A DNA stretch of 64,000 nucleotides from Bacteroidota bacterium. GTDB taxonomy: Bacteria; Bacteroidota; Ignavibacteria; Ignavibacteriales; Melioribacteraceae. The stretch spans positions 1-64,000 of the forward strand of contig JAHISP010000048.1 of NCBI GenBank assembly GCA_018818165.1, given 5' to 3'. Below, one piece after another: positions 8,745 to 18,215 of this stretch; the stretch's first letter is position 1, and each line of letters opens with the position of its first letter. The notes under the pieces were generated by a model, which did not search any database, was not told the DNA's origin, and saw nothing but the letters and a program-made list of their open reading frames with translations. A program made the position numbers and the translations under genes.

Positions 8745-11201
8745 ATGATTAAAATATATTTTTATTTACTTGTATTATTTTCCTTTACAAGTTCTTTTTC
8801 ACAAGATTTAAAAGAATATTCAGTTCATGAATCTCAGTATAAAGAATTCAAAAAAAACAATTCACAGCTAAATAAATTTTCTTTTGATGGAAGTGAAATA
8901 ATTCCTTTGCAAGTTAATTCTAAAAAGGAATTATCGAAAATAGTGTTTGGCTATTTGCCAGATTGGGAATATAACAATGGTTCACACGCAAATCAGCATT
9001 ATGATCTTTTAACACATATTGCAACTTTTGATTTTATGGTTTCAAGTAATGGAACTGTAGGATTTCCTTCAAATTGGCCTTGGACTGATGTTATTAATGC
9101 TGCTCATACTGCAGGAACTAAAGTAATAATGACTGCGGTAAATTTTGATGCTCTTGATATAAGAAATATTATTTCAAATGAAACAGCAAAACAAAAATTC
9201 TTTTTGGATACCAAAAATATTATTCAAACTTATCAGTTAGATGGTGTAAATGTCGATTTTGAGGATTTGTACAATGCAGATAAGGGAAGTTTGATAAACA
9301 ACTTTATGACGGAATTAACTACATACATTCATACTAATTTACCTGGAAAAGAAGTCTCTTTTGCGGGACCCGCAGTCAATTGGAGCAATCTTTGGGATTT
9401 AGATGGTTTAGTTCAAAGCTGTGACTATGTTTTTATAATGGGTTATTCTTTTTGGGGAGGTTGGAGTACAACGGCTGGTCCGTGTGCACCACTTTCTGGT
9501 TTTTCTAATGACATTACATCTGTAGTAACAGAAGATTATGGAGTGCCTTTATCAAAATATCCTGAAAAATTGATACTTGGTGTTCCATATTATGGACACC
9601 AATGGCGAACTGTTACTGGTAATGCTTATTCAAAAATTGATACATTACACGGCGGGTATCAAGGTTCAACAAGATTTTATAATGATATTGATAAAGCTGA
9701 TATTTATGGATTGCTTTGGGATAACATTTCACAAACTTCATGGTTTCGCTGGCAAGAAGGAACGCAGTGGAATCAGATTTGGTTTGATGATGTAAAATCA
9801 ATTGAAAAAAAATATGATCTTGCTTTATCTCAAAATTTGGGTGGAGTTGGAATGTGGGCTCTTGGTTATGATGGAGATAAGCAAGATTTGTGGAATTTAA
9901 TTGATTATAAATTTGGCTCTGCATCATTACCAGTTCCTAACAAACCAAAATCATTTAGAGTAATTCAAAATAATGAAAACACATTAGTCCTCAGTTTTGA
10001 AGCTGTTAACTATGCTGAAAAATATGGTGTTTATTTAAGTTATGATGGATTAAATTTTGAAAAAATTACTGAATCTGTTTCCAACACAATTTCAATAACT
10101 AATTTGGAAACGGATTCTATTTACTATTTTAAAGTTGATGCAATTAATTCTTCTGGTAATTCAACAATTACAGAAGTGCTTGCTGGAATACCAAGTTATA
10201 CCAATACAAAAATTTTAATTGTTAATGGATTTGATAGAACTTCCGATACAGAAAATACATTTGATTTTATACGCATGTACGAAGCGCCAATGAAAAATCT
10301 TCAATTAACTTTTTCTTCCACTAGCAATGAAGCCGTATTTAAGAATTTTGTAAATCTTAAAGATTACCAAATTGTTATCTGGATGTTGATGGATGAAAGT
10401 TCAACAGATGATACATTTAATTCATTAGAACAAAACGCAGTAATGAATTTTATTGATAGTGGTGGTGTTTTAGTTGTTTCTGGTTCAGAAATTGGCTGGG
10501 ATTTAGTTGCAAAAGGCTCTGAGGCAGATATGGATTTTTATCATAATTATTTAATGGCAAATTATATTGACGATGCTCCAAATGGGGAACAGTCAACTTA
10601 TTATAGCACTTATAATCTTAATAATACCGATAGTCAATTTAATTTTGATGATGGAACTCACGGTACAATTAATGTAGATTGGCCAGATGCAATTGAAGCT
10701 TTTGGTTCAATTGCAGTAAATAGTTATGCTTTTAAAAATGTTCCAACTTCCAAAGGATTTGCTGGAATTAGTTATTTGAATAGAGCAAATGGAGCTGCAG
10801 TTGAATATCTTTCATTTCCAATTGAAGCAGTTTATAACGATTTTGAAAGAACTAGACTAATAAGCGAATTGTTAGAACCACATATCATAAGACCATCAGT
10901 TGAAGAAGATAATTTAACTCCAAATGAATTTGTTTTACATCAAAATTATCCAAATCCGTTTAACCCAACAACGACAATTAAATATTCTATTCCAGAAGAG
11001 CTGGCATTGAATGCGACACATGTAAAGTTAATTGTTTATGACATACTTGGAAGAGAAGTCGCAACAATTGTAAACCAAGTTCAACAAGCTGGAAATTATG
11101 AAGTTGTTTTTGATGCAAGCAAGCTTAGTTCTGGAACTTATTTGTATAGAATTTTAAGCGGGAAATTTTCTGATTCAAAAAAGATGATTTTATTACGATA
11201 A
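8745..11201 (+). CDS. Secreted GH18 glycoside hydrolase (SleL/YaaH-like) with FN3 and type IX sorting domains
   Basis: 818 aa. A signal peptide (residues 1-19, ending in SFSQ) leads into a GH18 barrel with catalytic motif DGVNVDFE (D166 to E173, E173 the acid). The usual DxDxE motif reads N-V-D-F-E, the form I associate with SleL/YaaH peptidoglycan glucosaminidases rather than classic chitinases. A fibronectin III domain (about 395-480), an unrecognised alpha/beta domain and the NYPNPFNPTT sorting domain (about 730-818) follow. It is secreted through the type IX route by inference. A peptidoglycan substrate is favoured by the amidase and serine hydrolase nearby, but chitin cannot be excluded. 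Confidence 0.88.
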   Translation: MIKIYFYLLVLFSFTSSFSQDLKEYSVHESQYKEFKKNNSQLNKFSFDGSEIIPLQVNSKKELSKIVFGYLPDWEYNNGSHANQHYDLLTHIATFDFMVSSNGTVGFPSNWPWTDVINAAHTAGTKVIMTAVNFDALDIRNIISNETAKQKFFLDTKNIIQTYQLDGVNVDFEDLYNADKGSLINNFMTELTTYIHTNLPGKEVSFAGPAVNWSNLWDLDGLVQSCDYVFIMGYSFWGGWSTTAGPCAPLSGFSNDITSVVTEDYGVPLSKYPEKLILGVPYYGHQWRTVTGNAYSKIDTLHGGYQGSTRFYNDIDKADIYGLLWDNISQTSWFRWQEGTQWNQIWFDDVKSIEKKYDLALSQNLGGVGMWALGYDGDKQDLWNLIDYKFGSASLPVPNKPKSFRVIQNNENTLVLSFEAVNYAEKYGVYLSYDGLNFEKITESVSNTISITNLETDSIYYFKVDAINSSGNSTITEVLAGIPSYTNTKILIVNGFDRTSDTENTFDFIRMYEAPMKNLQLTFSSTSNEAVFKNFVNLKDYQIVIWMLMDESSTDDTFNSLEQNAVMNFIDSGGVLVVSGSEIGWDLVAKGSEADMDFYHNYLMANYIDDAPNGEQSTYYSTYNLNNTDSQFNFDDGTHGTINVDWPDAIEAFGSIAVNSYAFKNVPTSKGFAGISYLNRANGAAVEYLSFPIEAVYNDFERTRLISELLEPHIIRPSVEEDNLTPNEFVLHQNYPNPFNPTTTIKYSIPEELALNATHVKLIVYDILGREVATIVNQVQQAGNYEVVFDASKLSSGTYLYRILSGKFSDSKKMILLR

Positions 11202-11208
11202 AAAATTT

Positions 11209-11234
11209 TAGTGATGAGAAATTTCTCATCACTA
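11209..11234. terminator. Bidirectional terminator: 26-bp perfect palindrome
   Basis: An uninterrupted palindrome (arm TAGTGATGAGAAA) sits in the 41-bp gap between two convergent genes. It has an A-run on the left and T-rich sequence on the right, as expected for a shared terminator. Confidence 0.7.
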
Positions 11235-11242
11235 TTCAAATT

Positions 11243-12334
11243 CTATTTACCTTCCAAAGATAAAATTACAGCATCATAAACTTTTGGTCGCGTGTTTCTA
11301 ATGGATGCCTCATCATCTGGATAAACTCTATTTGTTAAAAAGATCGCGTATATTTTGCGAACTGGATCAATCCAGATTGAGGTTCCAGTATATCCCAAAT
11401 GACCAAATGTGCCATTAGAAAAATATTTACCAGATGAAGCAGTACTATCATCTGAACGAGTATCAAAACCAATGGCTCTTGTACTTTTGTCCGAATATCT
11501 TTTTGTGAATTTTGAAACAACTTCTTCACTCAAATACCTTTTATCATTGAAAACTCCTTTGTTTAAAAGAAGCTGGCAGAGTTTTGATAAATCTTCAGTT
11601 GTTGAAAATAAACCAGCGTTGCCACTCAATCCTTTAAGGGCACGAGCTAGCGGATCGTGAACTACGCCTTGCAAATCTGGAGTAGCTGGTACACACAACT
11701 TTTTATATTCATCATTAGGAGTGAACATTGTTCTTTCCATTTTGAGAGGAATTGTGAAATTTTCTGCGTAAAATTTATACATTGGCTCATTAGCTATTGA
11801 TTCAACTAACATCATTGTAGAAACAAAATTTAAGCAACTATAAACCATTTTTGATCCAGTTTCGTAGTTTAGATTAAGTGCTTTTATTGTATCTAAAATA
11901 TGTGCTTTTGCTTCATCTTTATTTGGTGTGTAGTATGGTTGTAATCCACTTTCGTGAATTAATAAGTCAATAACTTTTACATTCTCTTTTCCGCTTGCTG
12001 CAAATTCTGGAAGGTAAAATGAAACAGGCATATTAATATCAAGTTTTCCTTCATCAACTAATTTCATCACGCAAAAATTGGTTCCAAATGCTTTTGTTAC
12101 AGAGGCTAAATCAAAAATGGAATTATTTTCAACTTTGGGTGAATTTGAATCATAGGTGAAATGCCCATATGCTTTTTCATAAAGAATGGAATTTTCATTT
12201 CCAACTAGGATTGTTGCACCCGGAAAAATAGAGTTCTCAATTGCAGTATTTATTGCATCATCAACTTTTGTAAAGCTCTGGCAATTAATTGAAATAGATA
12301 TAAAAAACAATAAAATAAAAAATTTAGCTTTCAT
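11243..12334 (-). CDS. Secreted serine hydrolase, beta-lactamase/PBP class C family
   Basis: 363 aa with a signal peptide (residues 1-18). The active-site SxxK is SVTK (S78, K81), and a tyrosine motif follows in MVYSCLNF. GHLGYTGT near the C-terminus is the third motif, in the HxG form common in esterase-like members. The family includes D-aminopeptidases, penicillin-binding proteins and esterases. Lack of a KTG triad makes true beta-lactamase activity unlikely. It sits between a glucosaminidase-like GH18 and an amidase, which suggests a cell-wall or muropeptide substrate, but this is inference. Confidence 0.88.
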   Translation of the reverse strand: MKAKFFILLFFISISINCQSFTKVDDAINTAIENSIFPGATILVGNENSILYEKAYGHFTYDSNSPKVENNSIFDLASVTKAFGTNFCVMKLVDEGKLDINMPVSFYLPEFAASGKENVKVIDLLIHESGLQPYYTPNKDEAKAHILDTIKALNLNYETGSKMVYSCLNFVSTMMLVESIANEPMYKFYAENFTIPLKMERTMFTPNDEYKKLCVPATPDLQGVVHDPLARALKGLSGNAGLFSTTEDLSKLCQLLLNKGVFNDKRYLSEEVVSKFTKRYSDKSTRAIGFDTRSDDSTASSGKYFSNGTFGHLGYTGTSIWIDPVRKIYAIFLTNRVYPDDEASIRNTRPKVYDAVILSLEGK

Positions 12335-12436
12335 GACACTTCCATATTCTAGTGTATAAATAAATCAGTTTTAATTATGAATCTAATAACCTATATTTTA
12401 ATAATAAAATTTAAAGAATATTATTTGAGGATGCTA

Positions 12437-13357
12437 ATGAAAATGTCATTTTTATTTATGCTATTATTATTAAGCATAAATTTTGCTCAAGAGTTCTCCG
12501 TAACTTCTGTTGAGCAATTAACAACCTTGAAACAGGGAAAGTTTTACTATCCAATTGGCAACAATGACGATTCCAAAATTATGTTTTCTAGTGAAGAATA
12601 TAAAGGATTGTGGATTTTGGATAATAACAACGGCAAAATAAATCAAATTAATGATTATTTATCCGCAGGCTATGAACCAAATTTTACAAATGATAATAAA
12701 ATTGTTTACCGAAAAGATGATTTTAGAAATAATCTGAGATTTTTATCAATCTACAAATATGATTTTTCAAAAATGACAGAATCAATAATCGCAGAAAATC
12801 TAAGAGATATTGCTCAAATAAAAGTTATTAATGGAATAGATATAAATTATTCCAGAAATGAAAACTTACTTGAAATTAAATCGAATAATAAGTTGAATAA
12901 AGCAGCAATAAATAATATGCCTGTAGTTATGATAGAAAATTCCGATTTAGTTTTATATAAAAACGGTAAAAGAATAATTCTAAATCCAAATGGTGATGGA
13001 AATTATTTGTGGGCTTCTGTATCGCCAGATGGTGATAAACTTCTTTATACGTTTGCTGAGCAAGGCACTTTTGTAACAGATTTAAATGGCAAAATTGTTG
13101 GAAATATTGGTTATGCGCATTATCCACAATGGTCAAATTCTGGCGAATGGATTGTTTATATGAAAGATTATGATGATGGCGAAAAAGTTATTGATTCTGA
13201 CTTATATATTTCATCCATAGATGGTACAAAAGAATTAAATATTACCAACACAAAGAACATTCACGAAATGTATCCAGTTTGGTCAAAGTCGAAAAATAGA
13301 ATTTATTTTAATTCCTCAGATGGAATTATTTACAAAATTGAATTAAAGCTTAATTAG
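12437..13357 (+). CDS. Secreted TolB-like (PD40) beta-propeller protein
   Basis: 306 aa from the ATG at 12437, 6 nt after a GAGG site and directly ahead of the signal peptide MKMSFLFMLLLLSINFAQ. The ORF is open upstream to 12377, but that extension is poorly signal-like. Repeats with WASVSPDGDKLLYTF, YPQWSNSGEWIVYM and YPVWSKSKNRIYF are PD40 blades of a periplasmic propeller. Such proteins often bind peptides or peptidoglycan-associated partners. It ends 10 nt before the amidase gene, so it is probably in one operon with it and may assist amidase function. Confidence 0.82.
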   Translation: MKMSFLFMLLLLSINFAQEFSVTSVEQLTTLKQGKFYYPIGNNDDSKIMFSSEEYKGLWILDNNNGKINQINDYLSAGYEPNFTNDNKIVYRKDDFRNNLRFLSIYKYDFSKMTESIIAENLRDIAQIKVINGIDINYSRNENLLEIKSNNKLNKAAINNMPVVMIENSDLVLYKNGKRIILNPNGDGNYLWASVSPDGDKLLYTFAEQGTFVTDLNGKIVGNIGYAHYPQWSNSGEWIVYMKDYDDGEKVIDSDLYISSIDGTKELNITNTKNIHEMYPVWSKSKNRIYFNSSDGIIYKIELKLN

Positions 13358-13367
13358 GAATTGTTTT

Positions 13368-15773
13368 ATGAATATATTTAGAAGTATTACAATATTATTG
13401 TTTTTTAGCACTTTTTTGTTCTCACAGTCTTTAGACAGTATAAAAATTTGTATTGATCCAGGTCATGGTGGACACGACGCAGCAAATGACAGGCATATTA
13501 TTATTCCCGATTTTTGGGAATCCGAAGGTAACTATACAAAAGCTTTACACGCCGAAGAAATTTTAACCTCTCTTGGTGCAACAGTAATTGTTACTCGTTC
13601 AGGAAATAATGATAGTGATGATTTAGGACTTTCTGTTCGTTCGGGTATTGCAAACGCAAATAATGTTGATTTGTTTCATTCAATACATTCAAACGCAACT
13701 GGAACTGCAAATAGGGTTAATTTTCCTTTAATGCTTTACAGAGGCTACACAGATGCACCTGTTTTTCCTGCTGCTAAAACTTATGCAATAAAAGCATTTA
13801 GAAATTTTGAAAAAGTAAATCATGTTCAAAATAAAAGTTATGATGTAATATATGGCGATTGGACTTTTTATGATTGGGGTACATCGGGTCTTGGCGTACT
13901 TCGTAATTTAACAATGCCTGGAGTTCTTTCAGAAGGTTCATTTCATGATTATATACCAGAAGCATTTAGGCTAAAGAACTGTTCATATTTGCGACATGAA
14001 GCATGGGCAATTACACGTTCAATATTAGAACATTTTAATGCTGGAACATTGCCTAATGGAAATCTTGGTGGAATTTTACGTGATCCGTTAATAAGTGTTC
14101 CTAGCAGTTATCAGCCAATAGCAGAACTAGGTGATACAAAAAAACCATTAAATAGTGTTAAGGCTACTTTGCAGCCTGGCAACTTGGTTTATAATGGTGA
14201 CGATCAAAATAATGGATACTATTTTTTTGAAAATCTAATTCCTGGTCAGTATAAACTTTATGTTGAGGCAGAGGATTATTCTGTAGATTCAGCAGACGTA
14301 ACAATAAGTGCAAATACTTCTATATTTGTGAATAAAAACCTCACATTAGTTCCAAATGAAAATTTTCCAAATGTTGTTGAAAGTTATCCTCTAAACAATG
14401 CTGAAAACTTTAGCAATATGTCAAATATTGAAATACAATTTGATATTCAGATGGATAATGCAACGACAGAATCAGCCTTTTCAATTACTCCAAATGTTGC
14501 TGGCACATTTTCTTGGGAAGATAACAACAAAAGATTAGTGTTCGATCCCACATTAAACTTAACTGCTGGGCAAACTTATCAAGTTTCAATTTCTAATCTT
14601 GCCAAAACTATTTTTGACAAAAATTTAACTTGGGGATATGATTTTCAATTTACAACTAGATTAAAGCTAAATCTTCTAAGCTATTATCCAGCAGATGGTT
14701 CTTCTGATATTAGCCAAAGTGTTGAAGTAAGATTCCAATTTGACCAAGCAATTAATGCTGGTACTCTTGGTGGAAATATAAGTTTTCAAGATTCGGACGG
14801 TAAATCCGTTACTCCTTCAGTTGATTTTACAGCTTATTCTAAAGGTATAATTTCATTTACTCCAGTTTCTGATTTAAAAATAGGTGGAAGTTATAAAGTT
14901 TTAATTGGAGAAAAAATTGGTGATATAGAAGGAGTTACTTTCCAAGAAAATTTAGAAATTAATTTTACTGTGGAAGATCAAGAATACAACAGCGGTGAAA
15001 TTATTGACGATTTTGAAACTGCTGGAAATTGGAAAACTCCTCAAAATTCTGGTTCGGTTGGTATTTCTGAAGAAACAAATTTTGAAATTAATAGCTCAAA
15101 AAAATATAGTGGAACTTATTCTGGAGCATTAAATTATGGATTCAATGATAATAATGGTCAATTTAAAGTGAGCCGTGTAAATCCAGTTTCAGTTGGTAAT
15201 AATAGCGAATCAATGTTTGGTTTATGGGTTTACGGAGAATTAAGTAACAATATTCTTGAATATTGGTTTAGTGATGCTTCAAGTAATCTTTATTCTATTG
15301 AAGTTGATACTCTTAATTTCACTGGATGGAAAATGAAATCAATAAAACATGGCGATGTTTTTTCAGGAGATTTGAATTTTGAAGGAGTTGGAGTAAAACA
15401 AACCGACTCTGGAATTTCATATGGCAAAATTTATATTGACGATGCACAATACAATTTTACAACTCCAGTTGAAAATAAAATTAGTGATGTTCCAAACAAA
15501 TATTCACTTACACAAAATTATCCAAATCCGTTTAATCCAAGTACTATTATTAAATATAGTATTCCTGCAACTACTAAAGATAAAATGTTAAATACAAAAT
15601 TGGTGGTTTTCGATATTTTGGGAAGAGAAATTGCAACTCTCGTAAACCAAAATCAAAAAGCTGGAAATTACGAAGTTAAGTTTGATGCATCTAAATTTAG
15701 TTCAGGTATTTATTTTTATAAATTAAGTAGTGGAAATTTTGTTAATACAAAAAAAATGATGCTCATTAAATAG
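13368..15773 (+). CDS. Secreted N-acetylmuramoyl-L-alanine amidase with Ig-like and type IX sorting domains
   Basis: 801 aa. After the signal peptide (residues 1-19) comes an Amidase_3 domain: zinc ligands in DPGHGGHD, WESEGNY and HSIHSN, and the catalytic Glu in GVLSEGSFHD near residue 190. It cleaves the lactyl-amide bond between MurNAc and the stem peptide. Then follow a carboxypeptidase-regulatory-like beta domain (about 245-325), two Big_5-type Ig domains (about 335-540), a jelly-roll-like module and the NYPNPFNPST sorting domain. The sorting domain implies export to the surface, so the target may be foreign or shed peptidoglycan as much as the cell's own wall. Confidence 0.92.
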   Translation: MNIFRSITILLFFSTFLFSQSLDSIKICIDPGHGGHDAANDRHIIIPDFWESEGNYTKALHAEEILTSLGATVIVTRSGNNDSDDLGLSVRSGIANANNVDLFHSIHSNATGTANRVNFPLMLYRGYTDAPVFPAAKTYAIKAFRNFEKVNHVQNKSYDVIYGDWTFYDWGTSGLGVLRNLTMPGVLSEGSFHDYIPEAFRLKNCSYLRHEAWAITRSILEHFNAGTLPNGNLGGILRDPLISVPSSYQPIAELGDTKKPLNSVKATLQPGNLVYNGDDQNNGYYFFENLIPGQYKLYVEAEDYSVDSADVTISANTSIFVNKNLTLVPNENFPNVVESYPLNNAENFSNMSNIEIQFDIQMDNATTESAFSITPNVAGTFSWEDNNKRLVFDPTLNLTAGQTYQVSISNLAKTIFDKNLTWGYDFQFTTRLKLNLLSYYPADGSSDISQSVEVRFQFDQAINAGTLGGNISFQDSDGKSVTPSVDFTAYSKGIISFTPVSDLKIGGSYKVLIGEKIGDIEGVTFQENLEINFTVEDQEYNSGEIIDDFETAGNWKTPQNSGSVGISEETNFEINSSKKYSGTYSGALNYGFNDNNGQFKVSRVNPVSVGNNSESMFGLWVYGELSNNILEYWFSDASSNLYSIEVDTLNFTGWKMKSIKHGDVFSGDLNFEGVGVKQTDSGISYGKIYIDDAQYNFTTPVENKISDVPNKYSLTQNYPNPFNPSTIIKYSIPATTKDKMLNTKLVVFDILGREIATLVNQNQKAGNYEVKFDASKFSSGIYFYKLSSGNFVNTKKMMLIK

Positions 15774-15780
15774 TGTAAAG

Positions 15781-16539
15781 TTATAATACAATATTATTGG
15801 CTTTATTTGCTTTCGACAACAAATAAACTCGATGGGTACAATCGTTAACACCACATCTGTCACAAATATATTGTGAGAATTTAACTTTTGTGCCAATCCC
15901 AATTATTCCGCTAATTGATTTTATCGGCTTCATTAACGATGAATCAGAAAGACTAATATTGCAAAAATTATTAGGCAGCAATGAAAATAGTTTTTGTTGT
16001 TCTGCAACCGACCAGTTGCAATATCCTGGGCTATATCTATTTGTTACATTCAATCCTAATTTGCTTGCAGCTTGGTTAATGCGATTATGCAAAATATCAG
16101 CAATGCTTTCAACAGCCGAAGAAGCTACAATATCGACCAAATATGCAAGAACGGAATCCCCTTTTTGCGAAAGGTCTTTTGCCCATAATTCCATTTCATT
16201 ACCAATTGTACATAAGAATAAAGCGGCTTTATTAGCTTTTTTTAATTGACTTGTTACAATTTTGTCCATTTGGAAAAATTTGTTACCAATTAAAAGTCCA
16301 TCTTTTCTATCTGTGGAATGCTGCAAATTTAACAATCTGTAGCCAGCGTTTATATTACATTTTTTAGGAAACCGTGTAATTATTTGATCAATCATTTCTT
16401 CAAAATGAGGCGGTAATTTTCCATCAGAATAGCCAATTGTGTTACCAATATCATTTTTATCAAATTTTATATCGGAATAATTAATTGTCACTTCAAAAGT
16501 ATTTTCATCTATTTCAAATTGTGATAGTTCTATATGCAT
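15781..16539 (-). CDS. Stand-alone methionine-synthase reactivation (activation) domain protein
   Basis: 252 aa. NRYSPGYCNW contains the RxxPGY AdoMet-binding motif of the MetH activation domain, followed by SVAEQQKLFSLLP and a conserved SxLMxPxKSxSGxxGIG block. In MetH this domain supplies AdoMet for reductive remethylation of oxidised cob(II)alamin. Here it is a separate protein, and the C-terminus adds a cysteine cluster (CDRCGVNDC), possibly a metal or Fe-S site. It begins 1 nt after the homocysteine methyltransferase stop, strongly suggesting it repairs the B12 protein of this operon. Confidence 0.85.
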   Translation of the reverse strand: MHIELSQFEIDENTFEVTINYSDIKFDKNDIGNTIGYSDGKLPPHFEEMIDQIITRFPKKCNINAGYRLLNLQHSTDRKDGLLIGNKFFQMDKIVTSQLKKANKAALFLCTIGNEMELWAKDLSQKGDSVLAYLVDIVASSAVESIADILHNRINQAASKLGLNVTNRYSPGYCNWSVAEQQKLFSLLPNNFCNISLSDSSLMKPIKSISGIIGIGTKVKFSQYICDRCGVNDCTHRVYLLSKANKANNIVL

Positions 16540-16540
16540 T

Positions 16541-17422
16541 CTAGTTTCTAATTTTTTCTACTAAGGCTTTTATATGATTTGGAGTTGTTCCACAACATCC
16601 TCCAATTATATTTGCACCGCAATTAATTAATTCATCAACTTTATTAACCATCATTTCTGGTGTTTCTGGAAATACAGTTATTCCATTTTCTAAAATTGGT
16701 TTGCCAGCATTTGCATGAATTAATATTGGAGTTGTTTTATCAATGGTCCTAATTTCTCTAACAATTTCAATCATATTGTTAAATCCATTGCCACAGTTGG
16801 CTCCAATTATGGAAGCACCAGCTTCCTTAACTGCAACAACCATTTCAGAAGGTGAAACTCCCATCATAGTTTTGTAGCTGCCATTAAGCATTCTATCAAA
16901 AGTGAATGTGCAAACAATTTCTAAATCGCACACAGATTTTACTGCCCTTATAGCAATACAAGCTTCATCAATTGCAGTCATTGTTTCAATACAAATAGCA
17001 TCTACTCCACCTTTCTCAAGTGCATTTGCTTGAATTTGAAATCCATTAAATAATGATTCCTCAGAAACTTCGCCCAACATTAAAATAACTCCAGTTGGAC
17101 CAATTGAGCCTAAAACTAATTTATATTCACCAGCAGCTTCTCTGGAAATTTTGGCGGCAGCTTCATTTAATTCATGTGCCCGATCTTCCAATCCATAATG
17201 CTTAAGCTTAATAGGACTTCCACCAAAACTATTAGTGAGTATTAAATCTGCTCCAGCATCAATATAACTTTTAGCAATTTCAAATACATCATTTTTGTGA
17301 GTTACATTCCAAAGTTCAGGACATTCTCCAGGAAGTAATCCACGTTTGTGTAAAAAAGTGCCCCAAGCTCCATCAGAGATCAAAACATTTTTTGTTATAA
17401 GCATTTCAGTTATTGAGCGCAT
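16541..17422 (-). CDS. Homocysteine S-methyltransferase (MetH N-module/BHMT family)
   Basis: 293-aa barrel enzyme with SDGAWGTFLHKRGLLPGECPE at the N-terminus and the three zinc cysteines C210 (GANCGNGF) and C276/C277 (GGCCGTTP), which bind the homocysteine thiolate. Equivalent to the first domain of MetH, it transfers a methyl group to homocysteine, giving methionine. Its neighbours are a separate corrinoid protein and activation protein, so methylcobalamin on the corrinoid protein is the likely immediate donor. No methyl-THF-binding module is present in the operon. Confidence 0.88.
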   Translation of the reverse strand: MRSITEMLITKNVLISDGAWGTFLHKRGLLPGECPELWNVTHKNDVFEIAKSYIDAGADLILTNSFGGSPIKLKHYGLEDRAHELNEAAAKISREAAGEYKLVLGSIGPTGVILMLGEVSEESLFNGFQIQANALEKGGVDAICIETMTAIDEACIAIRAVKSVCDLEIVCTFTFDRMLNGSYKTMMGVSPSEMVVAVKEAGASIIGANCGNGFNNMIEIVREIRTIDKTTPILIHANAGKPILENGITVFPETPEMMVNKVDELINCGANIIGGCCGTTPNHIKALVEKIRN

Positions 17423-17488
17423 AAATAATATTTAATCCAAATTTTTAACAATAATTATTTTTATAAAATATTTATAATAACATTTCAA

Positions 17489-18154
17489 TTATGCAATTTT
17501 TCTATTAAGAAATAAAACTGCGCTTTGTGGATCAGCAGCATATCCATCTGCGCCCATAATCTTAGCACTTTCTTCTGATAATGGAGCTCCCCCAACAATT
17601 ACAGTAGTTTTAGGATACTCCATTTTAATTTCTTTAACAGTGCTTGCCATATTTGCCATTGTTGTAGTAAGCAAAGCACTTAAACCAACAAAACTGTTTG
17701 GATTATCACTAATTGCCTTCAAAAATTTGGCGGTTTTTACATCAACTCCCAGGTCAATTACTTCCCATCCATTACCTTCTACCACCATAGATACTAGATT
17801 TTTTCCAATGTCGTGTAAATCTCCAGAAACGGTACCAATTATAAATTTGCCTTTTGTTTTTATACTTCCAGCCTGAAAAAATGGTTTTAAATGCACCATT
17901 ACTGTATTCATTGCTTTAGCAGCCATTAACAATTCGGGAACAAAAACTTCATTTCTTCCAAATTTATCACCAATTCTCTGCATTGCATCATTACATGTTT
18001 TTAATATTTCATCTGGTGCTATATTTTGGGTTAAAGCCTGTAAGGTGAGTTCATCTGCGCCATCTTGCCCTTGCAAATCAATTGGATATGATGATGATTT
18101 GTTAACTTTCCCTTTTTCAATACAAACCCCAATGGCATCAACAGTTTCATTCAT
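17489..18154 (-). CDS. Corrinoid (B12-binding) methyl carrier protein
   Basis: 221 aa. An N-terminal helical cap domain (about 10-95) is followed by a Rossmann-like B12 domain with DLHDIGKNL (D112-x-H114-x-x-G117, H114 the cobalt ligand), the SALLTTTM block and GGAPLSEE. This is the MtaC/MtbC/MetH-module layout of methyl-carrying corrinoid proteins. It sits between the Zn methyltransferase (upstream) and the homocysteine methyltransferase (downstream), the order expected of a shuttle passing methyl groups between the two. Confidence 0.9.
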   Translation of the reverse strand: MNETVDAIGVCIEKGKVNKSSSYPIDLQGQDGADELTLQALTQNIAPDEILKTCNDAMQRIGDKFGRNEVFVPELLMAAKAMNTVMVHLKPFFQAGSIKTKGKFIIGTVSGDLHDIGKNLVSMVVEGNGWEVIDLGVDVKTAKFLKAISDNPNSFVGLSALLTTTMANMASTVKEIKMEYPKTTVIVGGAPLSEESAKIMGADGYAADPQSAVLFLNRKIA

Positions 18155-18215
18155 TCTAAGATTTCCGATTTAATTAGTAATAGAAATATATATTAAATGA
18201 TATTCCAAAAAGGAA

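Noticed and set aside
11243-12334. True beta-lactamase resistance gene
   Set aside because: SxxK is present but the third motif reads HLG rather than KTG, and the context is cell-wall hydrolases; a resistance role is not supported.
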